Source: a virus. From it: 28,430 bases of DNA. Positions within the stretch are counted from its first letter, which is position 1. Every line of letters begins with the position of its first letter. Below, piece by piece: positions 16,003 to 23,729 of this stretch. The stretch is taken from IMG/VR virus record IMGVR_UViG_3300042505_000659, positions 1-28,430 of that record; one strand, 5' to 3'. Under the pieces are notes generated by a model. That model saw nothing but the letters and a program-made list of their open reading frames with translations. It ran no database searches and was not told the DNA's origin. The position numbers and the translations under genes are program-made.

Positions 16003-16479
16003 TTATATAATATTTTTTACTTTTTTACTAACCCATACCACCATCATCTCTCTACGGCCTGCTTTTATCTCTTTAACTTCATGATATTCTTTCTGTCCAT
16101 CGAATACTACCACATCTCCTTTTTTAAAGGGAATTAAATTGTCATTAACATATAACTCCCCTCCTTCGAAACTATCATTTAACATAATCAAATACGTTTT
16201 ATTTGCTTTAATATCTAGATGTTTTTTGGCATAATAACCGGATTCATATTTAATATAGTGTAATGAATATATTATTTCATCTTCTTCTAATGTTACATAT
16301 TTTAATAATGTATCAACTAATATCTTATTAGTTAAATCACAATAAAATATTTCTTTTAAATGAATTACATTTTTAAAATCGTGATATGATTTTATTTTTT
16401 TATTTTCATTTCCAAAATTATAATTTTTTAACATTATATCAATGTCATCATAATTAATTTTATTTTTAAATATATTCAT
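16003..16479 (-). CDS. 2-oxoglutarate/Fe(II) oxygenase, prolyl 4-hydroxylase-like (short form)
   Basis: 158 residues, the shortest paralog. Ligands H87-x-D89 (AKKHLDI) and H133 (QKEYHEVKEI), with Arg142/143 in IKAGRREMMVVW as candidate 2-oxoglutarate contact. Core LNDSFEGGELYVND. The missing length is in the N-terminal helical part, so the catalytic barrel is complete. Gap of 6 nt to the sulfotransferase-like gene upstream, so the two are probably co-translated. Confidence 0.85.
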   Translation of the reverse strand: MNIFKNKINYDDIDIMLKNYNFGNENKKIKSYHDFKNVIHLKEIFYCDLTNKILVDTLLKYVTLEEDEIIYSLHYIKYESGYYAKKHLDIKANKTYLIMLNDSFEGGELYVNDNLIPFKKGDVVVFDGQKEYHEVKEIKAGRREMMVVWVSKKVKNII

Positions 16480-16485
16480 TGTGTA

Positions 16486-17043
16486 CTAAATAAGTGTTTT
16501 TGTTTTATTAATTCTATATTTGTTACCAATTGGAAATCCTATATTTTTAACTTCTTCTATATTAAGATAATTAACAATTTTTTTAAATCCATTATTATAA
16601 TATAATTCTTCGTAAGAAATTGTAAAAAAATCTTTATTAACATATTTTTCTTTAAATTCAGATTTTAATATCTTAAAATATTCTGTTTTTTCTTTGGTAA
16701 TTGAATTTTCTGATGTTTTATAAACATATGGTAGATGCCAGTTATCCGTATTTACCGCATTTAAAAATGATTCCAATTGTTCTTGTGTATTTTCTCTATA
16801 TAGTACGATAATTTTATCAGATATACTTAATAATGAATTCCAGTTTATACCAGAATAATATATTTCTTTAATACAAAGATGTTTAGTTTTATATTTATAA
16901 TCTTTTGGGTCAATATTATTTTGAAACCAATTGGCCTCGGGGTTTGTTGGTTCTAATAGTGTAGTAAAGTTTTTGTTAAAACGAAACCAATTCGTAAGAT
17001 TTGTTGAACCACTTCTCGGTTCTGCTAAAATTGTTATTATCAT
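16486..17043 (-). CDS. Sulfotransferase-like protein
   Basis: 185 residues. The N-terminal P-loop-like 5'-phosphosulfate-binding motif AEPRSGSTNLTNWF (residues 7-20) is characteristic of PAPS-dependent sulfotransferases. The 3'-phosphate-binding region is probably IIVLYRENTQEQLESFLNA, with the Arg and Ser of the R...S motif. It would move a sulfuryl group from PAPS to a hydroxyl or amine. It is shorter than typical sulfotransferases (250-300), so the acceptor-binding part is reduced. No PAPS-forming enzyme is visible in the window, so PAPS would come from the host. Confidence 0.78.
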   Translation of the reverse strand: MIITILAEPRSGSTNLTNWFRFNKNFTTLLEPTNPEANWFQNNIDPKDYKYKTKHLCIKEIYYSGINWNSLLSISDKIIVLYRENTQEQLESFLNAVNTDNWHLPYVYKTSENSITKEKTEYFKILKSEFKEKYVNKDFFTISYEELYYNNGFKKIVNYLNIEEVKNIGFPIGNKYRINKTKTLI

Positions 17044-17044
17044 A

Positions 17045-17698
17045 TTAAATTAATTCGGGTTTTATAAATAATTTTTTATATAAAAATTCACTAAATATTT
17101 TATGACTTTTAAAACTAAAGTGTAAATCTTTTATTTCACCACGTGTATGTTGGTGTATTGTTTCCATTGATTTTCTTAAATCACCATCAACATCCCAAAC
17201 TAAAATTTTATTTATTTTATTTTTAAATTGTTGTTCAATAAATTTAAATCTTTTATTTTGTCTTTGTTTGAATAATAGATTATCCGAAAATAAAATTCCA
17301 TAATTAAAAATTGTCTCAATTTCTAATTTATTTTCAACCGATTCATTTTTTTTTAAATTGGTATTAATCAAATTCAAATCTTCGGCACAATATGTATCAA
17401 ATGTATTACTATTTAATTTGGGTATATCGAATCTTTGATAAAATGATTTTTGAATTATTACTAAATCATCCGGTTTTATCATATAAAAATTATCAATTAT
17501 AGAATCTATTATAAAATCATTACTTACACCACATTTACCTAAATTTTTAACTTCTATATTTAACATTTTACCCAATAAGTTAGGCCACACATCATCCGAT
17601 TCGCTTCTATAATTATAATAATATTCATTTAATGGGCCATCAGGTCTACAACCATGGCCAAAAGTAAAACTATCTCCAAACGTCCAAAGAGTTCTCAT
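17045..17698 (-). CDS. SGNH/GDSL-type hydrolase
   Basis: 217 residues. Block I FGDSFTFGHG with Ser10; CGVSNDF near 58-64 supplies the Gly and Asn of blocks II/III; block V KDLHFSFKSH with Asp191 and His193. It resembles the enzyme at 14073 (same spacing from Met to Ser, similar block V) but diverges strongly in the middle. No signal peptide. It sits 1 nt from the sulfotransferase-like gene and 19 nt downstream of an Oxy_5-like oxygenase. Confidence 0.8.
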   Translation of the reverse strand: MRTLWTFGDSFTFGHGCRPDGPLNEYYYNYRSESDDVWPNLLGKMLNIEVKNLGKCGVSNDFIIDSIIDNFYMIKPDDLVIIQKSFYQRFDIPKLNSNTFDTYCAEDLNLINTNLKKNESVENKLEIETIFNYGILFSDNLLFKQRQNKRFKFIEQQFKNKINKILVWDVDGDLRKSMETIHQHTRGEIKDLHFSFKSHKIFSEFLYKKLFIKPELI

Positions 17699-17717
17699 AA
17701 TTGATGATATTTTTATA

Positions 17718-18305
17718 TTAAAGTATTGTTTTTTTTTCCTTTAAAATTGGAAAATCAAATAATACATTTCCTGCAATTACAATTCTGTCGATAGTAGAAT
17801 TAATTGAGGTTTCAGGTCTATGATGTACATCTGCAGGGAAAATAACAAGTTCATTTTCTTCTGGTAAAAACATCCTTTGTACATTATCTTCTTTATCCAT
17901 AAAAAATAATTTACCGTCGTTCCCAGTTAAATTATTTGGCATTTGTACATAATAAGTGAATGTGCAATTGCTTTCTATTGATTTTTTTATATTTGGGGCA
18001 AATATTGTGTGGTTATGATAATGAGATTGTGTATTCTCATTTCTTGAAATAAAAATCCAAGGGTATAAACAATAATCAACTTCTTCAACTTTTTTATCTT
18101 TTTTAAATAATTCTATACATTTCTTAACACCATAATTTAAAATAAAATCAATTTCTTTACATGATAATACTATGTTGGTTTGAATGCCTGGAGATATATG
18201 TGATGGTTCATGATAAAATAATGATACGTTTTGATGTATTTTTTTTATCAAAATTTCTTTTTCATATGGATATTTTATTTTTTCTCTATATATTTTATCA
18301 ATCAT
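17718..18305 (-). CDS. 2-oxoglutarate/Fe(II) oxygenase, 2OG-FeII_Oxy_5-like
   Basis: 195 residues. SHYHNH at 94-99 offers the first two iron ligands (His95, His97 or His99), and FPADVHHRPETS gives the distal His161/162; Arg174 in TIDRIVIAGN is the likely 2-oxoglutarate contact. TYYVQMPNNLTGNDGKLFF corresponds to the YL-x-P...G segment of the family. Same subtype as the gene at 12920. Its start overlaps the stop of the upstream paralog by 4 nt. Confidence 0.8.
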   Translation of the reverse strand: MIDKIYREKIKYPYEKEILIKKIHQNVSLFYHEPSHISPGIQTNIVLSCKEIDFILNYGVKKCIELFKKDKKVEEVDYCLYPWIFISRNENTQSHYHNHTIFAPNIKKSIESNCTFTYYVQMPNNLTGNDGKLFFMDKEDNVQRMFLPEENELVIFPADVHHRPETSINSTIDRIVIAGNVLFDFPILKEKKTIL

Positions 18306-18916
18306 AGTAAACTAATTATATTTTTTGTTTTAAGATTTGTTTCATAAATCCACCCACTTATAGAATATCTTTTATAATTTTTATCAATAATTTCATCTAC
18401 ACAATGTAAATCTTTTATATTTTCAACATCAAAGAGATTTAAACTATTAAATTTGGGTAATAATTTGTATGTAATATTATTTTTATCATCTATGAAGTTT
18501 AAACACCCACCCTTTCCCCCATCTACATCTTTTGTTAAATTGTAAACAAAAGCATATTTTCTACCTAATGCATCGTCATTATGTGGAGATAAAAAATGGC
18601 CATATGTATATTTTGAGACAAATACACTCTGTGCTGTAAAAAACTTGTCTTCTAATAATTTACTAATTTCTAATTCTAAATTTAATAGAAAAAATAAGTT
18701 TTGTATAAATTCTTTGTTTTCAATACTACTATACCAATATGAAAATTCACCTTCTTTAAATTTTGATTTTTCATATTCATAAGATTTTTTATGTTTTGAA
18801 TTTGTAATCCAATCAGTTTGAGAATCGATTATATCATATACATTATTTGCAACACCATCAGATAAAAAATTTTCTATTTGTATTGGTTTTTTTTTTAATT
18901 CTTCAATATACCCCAT
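18302..18916 (-). CDS. 2-oxoglutarate/Fe(II) oxygenase, prolyl 4-hydroxylase-like
   Basis: 204 residues. Ligands H112-x-D114 (LSPHNDDALGR) and H171 (KDLHCVDEI), Arg183 in YKRYSISGWI. The LND-GGE core is altered here to YNLTKDVDGGKGGCLNF, so this is the most divergent of the five paralogs. The N-terminus (PIQIENFLSDGVANNVYD) is the standard helical cap. The substrate is unknown. Stop and next start overlap by 4 nt (ATGA). Confidence 0.83.
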   Translation of the reverse strand: MGYIEELKKKPIQIENFLSDGVANNVYDIIDSQTDWITNSKHKKSYEYEKSKFKEGEFSYWYSSIENKEFIQNLFFLLNLELEISKLLEDKFFTAQSVFVSKYTYGHFLSPHNDDALGRKYAFVYNLTKDVDGGKGGCLNFIDDKNNITYKLLPKFNSLNLFDVENIKDLHCVDEIIDKNYKRYSISGWIYETNLKTKNIISLL

Positions 18917-18927
18917 AACACTTAATT

Positions 18928-19617
18928 TTATACTAAATTACCTTTTTTTACAAATCTTGATTCAAATGTATCCCACAAAAAAGTTTTTAGTTCATCATTA
19001 ATTTCTATTTTATTTTTTATTTTTTTAGTATCATTCATTTTGATAATTTCTAATTTTACTCCAAATCTATTGTTTATAAAATTAATAAATTTATCAATTT
19101 CGGTTATATCAAATTCGTATGTACATTTTTCATTTTCTTTCCAATATTTTTGGGAATTAAAAATATATAAAGTCTCAGGTAGATTTTTATTTATTTTTAT
19201 AAATAAACTGTTATAATAGTTTTGTACTTTAGATTGGTTTTCAGAATATATAGCATTTGCAAAATCATTATTAAAATGTTTGTATATAAATTCATTATCA
19301 ACATCTTCCCAATTACAAATTAATTCATTATTATGTTGTATTCTAGAAGAATAGAAAAAAAATTCAAATGCACTTAATAATCTATCTAACCAATTTCTTG
19401 TTATACAAATAGTATCTTTATGACCAAAATAATCTATACAATCTTTTTTTCTACTATGAAAATGAGGGATAATTTTATTTTTAGATTCGTCTATTAAATG
19501 TGTTCCATTTATAATTTTTTTTATATTTAAAGATGAATTATAAAGTGAGTTTTCAATTGAAACTGATGCACATCTTGGAATTGATATCCAAATTAATTCA
19601 TTGTTAATAAGAAACAT
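18928..19617 (-). CDS. Sulfotransferase-like protein (Sulfotransfer_2 type)
   Basis: 229 residues. WISIPRCASVSIENSL at 10-25 matches the 5'-PSB pattern of Golgi-type/Sulfotransfer_2 enzymes (IPKCASTSL type), and ITRNWLDRLLSAFEFFF near 73-89 matches the 3'-phosphate-binding RxxxxRxxSxF segment. HFHSRKKDC lies between, where catalytic His residues are often found. It should use PAPS to sulfate a carbohydrate or protein acceptor. The C-terminal half is Asn/Lys-rich and poorly conserved. It is distinct in type from the gene at 16486. Confidence 0.75.
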   Translation of the reverse strand: MFLINNELIWISIPRCASVSIENSLYNSSLNIKKIINGTHLIDESKNKIIPHFHSRKKDCIDYFGHKDTICITRNWLDRLLSAFEFFFYSSRIQHNNELICNWEDVDNEFIYKHFNNDFANAIYSENQSKVQNYYNSLFIKINKNLPETLYIFNSQKYWKENEKCTYEFDITEIDKFINFINNRFGVKLEIIKMNDTKKIKNKIEINDELKTFLWDTFESRFVKKGNLV

Positions 19618-19628
19618 TTAAATTTAAT

Positions 19629-19892
19629 TTAGATTATATTTTTTTGTTTATTTTCTGAAAAGTATTTAAAATCAACATCGTCCCATTTTCCTTTAGGACA
19701 TGCATTTTGTTTTTCTGAAAATATTTTTTTTGAAAGTGGGCAACCACAGGCCGAACAAATAGGTTTTTTAATTACATATTTTTTATATTCACATGTATCA
19801 CATATGTTAGCTCTATTTAATGCAAGTGTTTTTTGTTCTTCATTTGGATTAAATGAAATAATCCATGCATTAATTATCTCTGCAATTTTCAT
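19629..19892 (-). CDS. Small zinc-ribbon protein (DUF6171-like)
   Basis: 87 residues. Six cysteines in two clusters: C31-x2-C34 (ICDTC) and C46-x2-C49-x-C51 (ICSACGC), then C65 in ACPKGKW. The order RxxICxxC, ICxxCGCPLxxK, CPxGKW is typical of small zinc-ribbon proteins often found next to glycosyltransferase or surface-polysaccharide genes in bacteria and aquatic phages. The N-terminal 25 residues form a helix. Its role may be to bind a nucleic acid or partner protein. It follows the 25-codon ORF and precedes the second sulfotransferase-like gene. Confidence 0.72.
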   Translation of the reverse strand: MKIAEIINAWIISFNPNEEQKTLALNRANICDTCEYKKYVIKKPICSACGCPLSKKIFSEKQNACPKGKWDDVDFKYFSENKQKNII

Positions 19893-19909
19893 AACCTATT
19901 TAATAAAAT

Positions 19910-19987
19910 TTAAGAATTTGAAGTTACAATTAATGAACCTATTTGTGTCATTATTGTATTGATTGTGGTAATTTCTTGTGTTGTCAT
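19910..19987 (-). CDS. Possible 25-residue peptide between Hint-like and zinc-ribbon genes
   Basis: An ATG at 19987 opens a 25-codon frame (MTTQEITTINTIMTQIGSLI, then VTSNS). It is Thr/Ile-rich with no Cys, and lies 22 nt downstream of the 502-residue gene and 17 nt before the zinc-ribbon gene. It fills the only sizeable gap in that part of the island. I cannot distinguish a real micro-gene from chance; the tight packing and hydroxyl-rich content (Thr and Ser make 9 of 25) make it worth recording as a possible modified peptide. Confidence 0.4.
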   Translation of the reverse strand: MTTQEITTINTIMTQIGSLIVTSNS

Positions 19988-20009
19988 ATTTTAAGTATTT
20001 TTAATTATA

Positions 20010-21518
20010 TTATAATGGTAAACAAACCAAACTTGGTGAATAACAAGGGCCCCCACCATTGTAGGTACAAACTTCATACATTTTGTCGCATCCACCTGCT
20101 CCATATCCCTGTTGATTACAAGGTTGACAAGTATAGTTATGTTCAATTGCTACAAACATACCATCATTTGTTTTGGTTAGGAATAAATGTTCATCTTGAA
20201 CAGTTATTGTCCATCCGTCAAACCCATTAACACTATTCGTTATATTTGTAACGGTTTTTTCTACCACACTTACTGTTTCTAAATCATCTGTCTGAACTAA
20301 AAGAATTTTATCACCAATTTGTAACATATCTAATGTAGTATCTTGCAAATTTAAAGCAGTCCATTTAACAATATCTCCTCTTTTTATTAGATATTGTGAT
20401 ATTGATGTATCTTCCCACGTTGTATTATCATCAAATGTAATAGTTGTCATTGGTGACAAAACATTTGATTTTTGTTTACCTAAAACTACATTTGTTGAAA
20501 ATGTTGAGTTTGATAAAAATTCAGTAAAATTAACACTATATCCTCTAAGTTCATCTGATTCTGTTAAGTTTGGTTGATTTTCGTATAACTTTATTGTTTT
20601 TACCACGTCTCCAACTTGTAATTCTAATCCTGTCTTATATGTACCATCTGCCATCATAACCAAATCATCATTCATTAATTTTGGTTTATTAATAGTTTGA
20701 GTATTCGTTATATATGATTTTCTGAAATTAGGATTTACTTCAAACGTTTCAGTATCGTAAGTAACATCTTCAAATAATTGAACATTACCATGTTTAGTAT
20801 ATGCTCCAATTGCAATTGATTCTAATGTAGGTGGATATAATAGATTATATGAACGAACTGCCGTTACAGTATTATTTTCAATTTTTTCAGCGTTAAAATA
20901 ATACTCCATTAAAAAATATTCATTAGTTACATTTTGTAATACTACATCTAATTGTTCTTGAGTTGCAACTTTAAAAAATTTAGGATATTCGTTTCTATCA
21001 TATACTGGATATTTTGCTTTTAAAACAAAATTTGGGTGAACTCCATTGTCGTTAAATGTTGTAATGTTTGACACTAATTGGTTTGACTCATCCATATAAG
21101 CAAATTGACAACCAAATTCGGTAGATTGTATTAACTTTAAAAAGTTTACCTTATCTTTACAATAAGTTTCATCTACAATTGCGGTTACATCATATGCACT
21201 TCTTATGATTAAATGAGTTTCCGAATCCTCTACATATGGGATGGTAATATTATTTGCAACCTCACTAAATACATATTCTATGTTTAGTGTCACACATAAT
21301 TCTTGTAATTTTTTCTCAAATTGTATTATTCCACCAATATATGTTACTTTCGTAAAATTATTAGAAGTTATAAAGTTGGATAATTCGTTTAAGTTTAATG
21401 CGTTATCAATTTCGGTTTGAGTCATTCGATTCATACCTGCATTGGTGTTTATTTCAATTGGTTTTAAATTACCTAATGAATTATATACTAAATCGGTTCC
21501 TAATAATACTGTTCTCAT
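20010..21518 (-). CDS. ATP-grasp-like protein with degenerate Hint domain and Cys-rich tail
   Basis: 502 residues in three parts. Residues 1-270 include LKPIEINTNAGMNRM (ExN motif at 22-24) and LIIRSAYDVTAIVDETYCKDK at 103-123, which resemble ATP-grasp segments, though the ExN motif is unusually N-terminal. Residues about 279-463 look like a Hint (intein/hedgehog) fold: MMADGTYKTG...LQVGDVVKTI, LQIGDKILLV, and the end motif AIEHN at 457-461. The Cys expected at the domain start is replaced (Lys280 region) and the TxxH block-B His is absent (TSISQ), so splicing is unlikely. Residues 464-502 contain six cysteines (464, 467, 477, 484, 492, 499) among Gly, Tyr and Pro, suggesting a disulfide knot, metal site or modification substrate. 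It lies directly downstream of the radical SAM gene. The ATP-grasp call is tentative; the Hint call is firmer. Confidence 0.65.
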   Translation of the reverse strand: MRTVLLGTDLVYNSLGNLKPIEINTNAGMNRMTQTEIDNALNLNELSNFITSNNFTKVTYIGGIIQFEKKLQELCVTLNIEYVFSEVANNITIPYVEDSETHLIIRSAYDVTAIVDETYCKDKVNFLKLIQSTEFGCQFAYMDESNQLVSNITTFNDNGVHPNFVLKAKYPVYDRNEYPKFFKVATQEQLDVVLQNVTNEYFLMEYYFNAEKIENNTVTAVRSYNLLYPPTLESIAIGAYTKHGNVQLFEDVTYDTETFEVNPNFRKSYITNTQTINKPKLMNDDLVMMADGTYKTGLELQVGDVVKTIKLYENQPNLTESDELRGYSVNFTEFLSNSTFSTNVVLGKQKSNVLSPMTTITFDDNTTWEDTSISQYLIKRGDIVKWTALNLQDTTLDMLQIGDKILLVQTDDLETVSVVEKTVTNITNSVNGFDGWTITVQDEHLFLTKTNDGMFVAIEHNYTCQPCNQQGYGAGGCDKMYEVCTYNGGGPCYSPSLVCLPL

Positions 21519-21634
21519 ATTGTTTTGTTTGTTTTTATTCCCATATAAATATAATTATTATTTGTTTTTAATTTATGTATACTAAAGATACGTTTAATTT
21601 ATTTTTTTCCTTATATTATTAATCTAATTTCCTA

Positions 21635-23434
21635 TTATATTAAATTTTTTCCATATTGAGGTTTTGGAATATCGTTTAAGTCTTCGAATAATATAATAGG
21701 TTCTTCAATCTTTATAATCTCCTCCGTTGGTATAATATTCGATTGTTTTTCTTTTTCTTGTTCTTCTTTTAATTCCAAATACAAACCTCTATTATAAATA
21801 GAATATGGTATACCTATTCTTTTAAATGTCTCCTCAGCTTGTTCAATTCTTCTTAATCTATCCATTGGAGTATTCCACTTTGTTGTAAAGTTAACTCCGT
21901 TGTGATATTCTAAATATTGTTTTTCATCATCTCTCCATTTTACTAACAAGGTTTGATGTAATAAAAATACAGAACATGTTACTACTTCTGCCATACAATC
22001 TCTAAATTCTTCTACAAAGTCTAAAGTTTTTTGAAAATCTTCATCCGACTCATTTAGATATCCTACAATGATTTGCATACCAAACAATAAAGGAAATTCT
22101 AATTCAGTTCCCTTATTTTCTTCATTCACTTTTCTTACATTTTCAAAGATTTCTCTCACACCTTGAACATCGGTGTATTTTTTCATATGTTTAAGAACAG
22201 GTTCGGAATAAGATTCAAATCCTGTAATAAACTTTGTTAGTCCTGCTCTACGATATAATCTTATAGTTTCTATATCTCTCATTTGAGATTGTAGTCTAAC
22301 ATTACCACCAATATTAATATCCAAACCTCTTTCTATAATTTTTTCACATAATTCCTTTAACCACTTCGGATTACCATTAATAATTGAATCATGACAAAAG
22401 AAATATTTCTTTCCTTTTGCAACCCATCCTTCTAATTCCTCTAATACATTTTCAACAGTTCTATATCTGTATTCGGGTATATAATCAGGCACCGAACAAA
22501 ACGAACAACGATACGGGCAACCTCTACTCATTGTAATAGGTTTAGTGTCTTGATAAACTGACTTATAATAAAAATTATCTTCTAAAGATGAATAGTCCGG
22601 AATAGGTAATGCATCCATTGGAATATTTGCTCTCATTTTATTATGAATGAAAATACCATTACAATTCCAAATTAATCCAGGTATAGACATTAAGGACTCC
22701 TCACTCCAATCGGACTTAAGTATTTCTACAAATGTCATCTCACCATCACCTCTACTGATTGCATCAATGAAATTATATTCGTTTGTTTTATAATTTGCAT
22801 TAGGCAATCTACCAAAGTCTAATACTTCAACACCATTACCACCTAATAAGATTTTAACTTCAGGATATTTTTCTTTAACTAATTTTGCAATTGCAAGTGT
22901 TGCATCTATATTACCATCGATAATACTAAATCCTAAAAACTTGGGTTTTGCTTTTTCTAAATATCTGCCTACGAATCCGTATGCAATATCATATGTTTCC
23001 TGAAAATTATATAATAGATGGAACTGACTTTGCTTTGAGTATGTATTGAATAGATTAAAAAACTCACCCTGTTTATCCGGTGGGTTTAAAAAGAAATAAT
23101 CAATTACTGGGTCTATGATTGCAACTCTTAATTCGGGTTCATATTTGTCTATCCAAGACTTTAAACCAACTATACCAGAATAATATCCACTTTCATTGAT
23201 ATTGGGAACTTGCATTAATAAACAATCTTGTTCTTCAATGTCTTGAAAATGGAATTTGTGTTCCATCTCCAACGTTTTACCCTTTTCTGCAAAAACAGTT
23301 TGACGCATATATTGTAGTAAATCGACTTTAATATCGAATACCTCAACACCACTTTTCATTTGGTCATCTACTCTATTCTCAACTTTTTGAATTTGACTTT
23401 CAATATCAGGACTAATGATTTCGTCAATTTGCAT
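21635..23434 (-). CDS. Cobalamin-binding-domain radical SAM protein
   Basis: 599 residues. The N-terminal part (about 75-240) has the Rossmann-like B12-binding fold pattern seen in this family (KYPEVKILLGGNGVEV; ISRGDGEMTFVEIL). The radical SAM cluster motif CxxxCxxC is in TMSRGCPYRCSFCSV with Cys306, Cys310 and Cys313, followed by RYRTVENVLEEL. The C-terminal third holds the rest of the barrel plus a Glu/Lys-rich tail. Such enzymes methylate or rearrange unreactive carbons in natural products, peptides, lipids or RNA. It is the first gene of the modification island, 14 nt after a promoter and 116 nt before the ATP-grasp/Hint gene. The substrate is unknown. Confidence 0.9.
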   Translation of the reverse strand: MQIDEIISPDIESQIQKVENRVDDQMKSGVEVFDIKVDLLQYMRQTVFAEKGKTLEMEHKFHFQDIEEQDCLLMQVPNINESGYYSGIVGLKSWIDKYEPELRVAIIDPVIDYFFLNPPDKQGEFFNLFNTYSKQSQFHLLYNFQETYDIAYGFVGRYLEKAKPKFLGFSIIDGNIDATLAIAKLVKEKYPEVKILLGGNGVEVLDFGRLPNANYKTNEYNFIDAISRGDGEMTFVEILKSDWSEESLMSIPGLIWNCNGIFIHNKMRANIPMDALPIPDYSSLEDNFYYKSVYQDTKPITMSRGCPYRCSFCSVPDYIPEYRYRTVENVLEELEGWVAKGKKYFFCHDSIINGNPKWLKELCEKIIERGLDINIGGNVRLQSQMRDIETIRLYRRAGLTKFITGFESYSEPVLKHMKKYTDVQGVREIFENVRKVNEENKGTELEFPLLFGMQIIVGYLNESDEDFQKTLDFVEEFRDCMAEVVTCSVFLLHQTLLVKWRDDEKQYLEYHNGVNFTTKWNTPMDRLRRIEQAEETFKRIGIPYSIYNRGLYLELKEEQEKEKQSNIIPTEEIIKIEEPIILFEDLNDIPKPQYGKNLI

Positions 23435-23454
23435 GAATATAAATTTTATCTATT

Positions 23455-23483
23455 AATGTACACATAATTATTGATATTACCAA
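23455..23483 (-). promoter_or_regulatory. Promoter of the radical SAM gene and modification island
   Basis: Minus strand TTGGTA (23478-23483), 17-nt spacer, TACATT (23455-23460). The spacer begins ATATCAA, close to ATGTCAA of the copies at 12095 and 28001. Expected start about 23448, giving a leader of about 14 nt before the ATG at 23434. Confidence 0.7.
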
Positions 23484-23492
23484 AAATAAGTC

Positions 23493-23578
23493 GGTGGGGG
23501 GGTGTGGGGGTAAAGTCGTTTTTTAAGAAAATTTTTGGAATAAGAATATCTTACCTCTATTGATAGTATACCTCTATT
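23493..23578. other. G-tract and short direct repeat upstream of the radical SAM promoter
   Basis: The plus strand has G7 (23496-23502), TGT, G5 (23506-23510), a striking run in an AT-rich genome and just upstream of the radical SAM promoter. A 10-nt repeat TACCTCTATT occurs twice nearby (23552-23561 and 23569-23578). No gene is seen between 23435 and 23573. The G-run could form a structured DNA or RNA element or block polymerase. Only two G-tracts are present, so a canonical intramolecular quadruplex needs both to be split. Confidence 0.4.
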
Positions 23579-23729
23579 TATCGTTTCTATACCACTTCCT
23601 TCTCTCCACATACCAAAATGGAAACTTACACACCCAATATAATATAAACCCACAGGCAGCGATTAAAATCAACGGAGAGAGGATTATAACCGTAACTATG
23701 TTTGATATCCATTTAATGAGAGAGACCAT
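23574..23729 (-). CDS. 51-residue membrane protein
   Basis: ATG at 23729 opens MVSLIKWISNIVTVIILSPL, continuing into a hydrophobic span to about residue 35 (CGFILYWVCKFPFWYV) and a basic C-terminus ERRKWYRNDK. It overlaps the end of the upstream 90-residue membrane gene by 17 nt, a typical phage arrangement. One or two membrane spans, C-terminus probably cytoplasmic by the positive-inside rule. No family recognised. The stop is about 90 nt before the G-tract. Confidence 0.6.
   Translation of the reverse strand: MVSLIKWISNIVTVIILSPLILIAACGFILYWVCKFPFWYVERRKWYRNDK

Noticed and set aside
20010-21518. Active intein within the 502-residue protein.
   Set aside because: The first catalytic residue and block-B His are missing, and no conserved extein host is recognisable, so splicing is not expected.
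20530-21518. Promoter within or just upstream of the 502-residue gene as an internal start for the rest of the island.
   Set aside because: The 116-nt gap at 21519-21634 is AT-rich with no TTGGTA box, so I did not call one.
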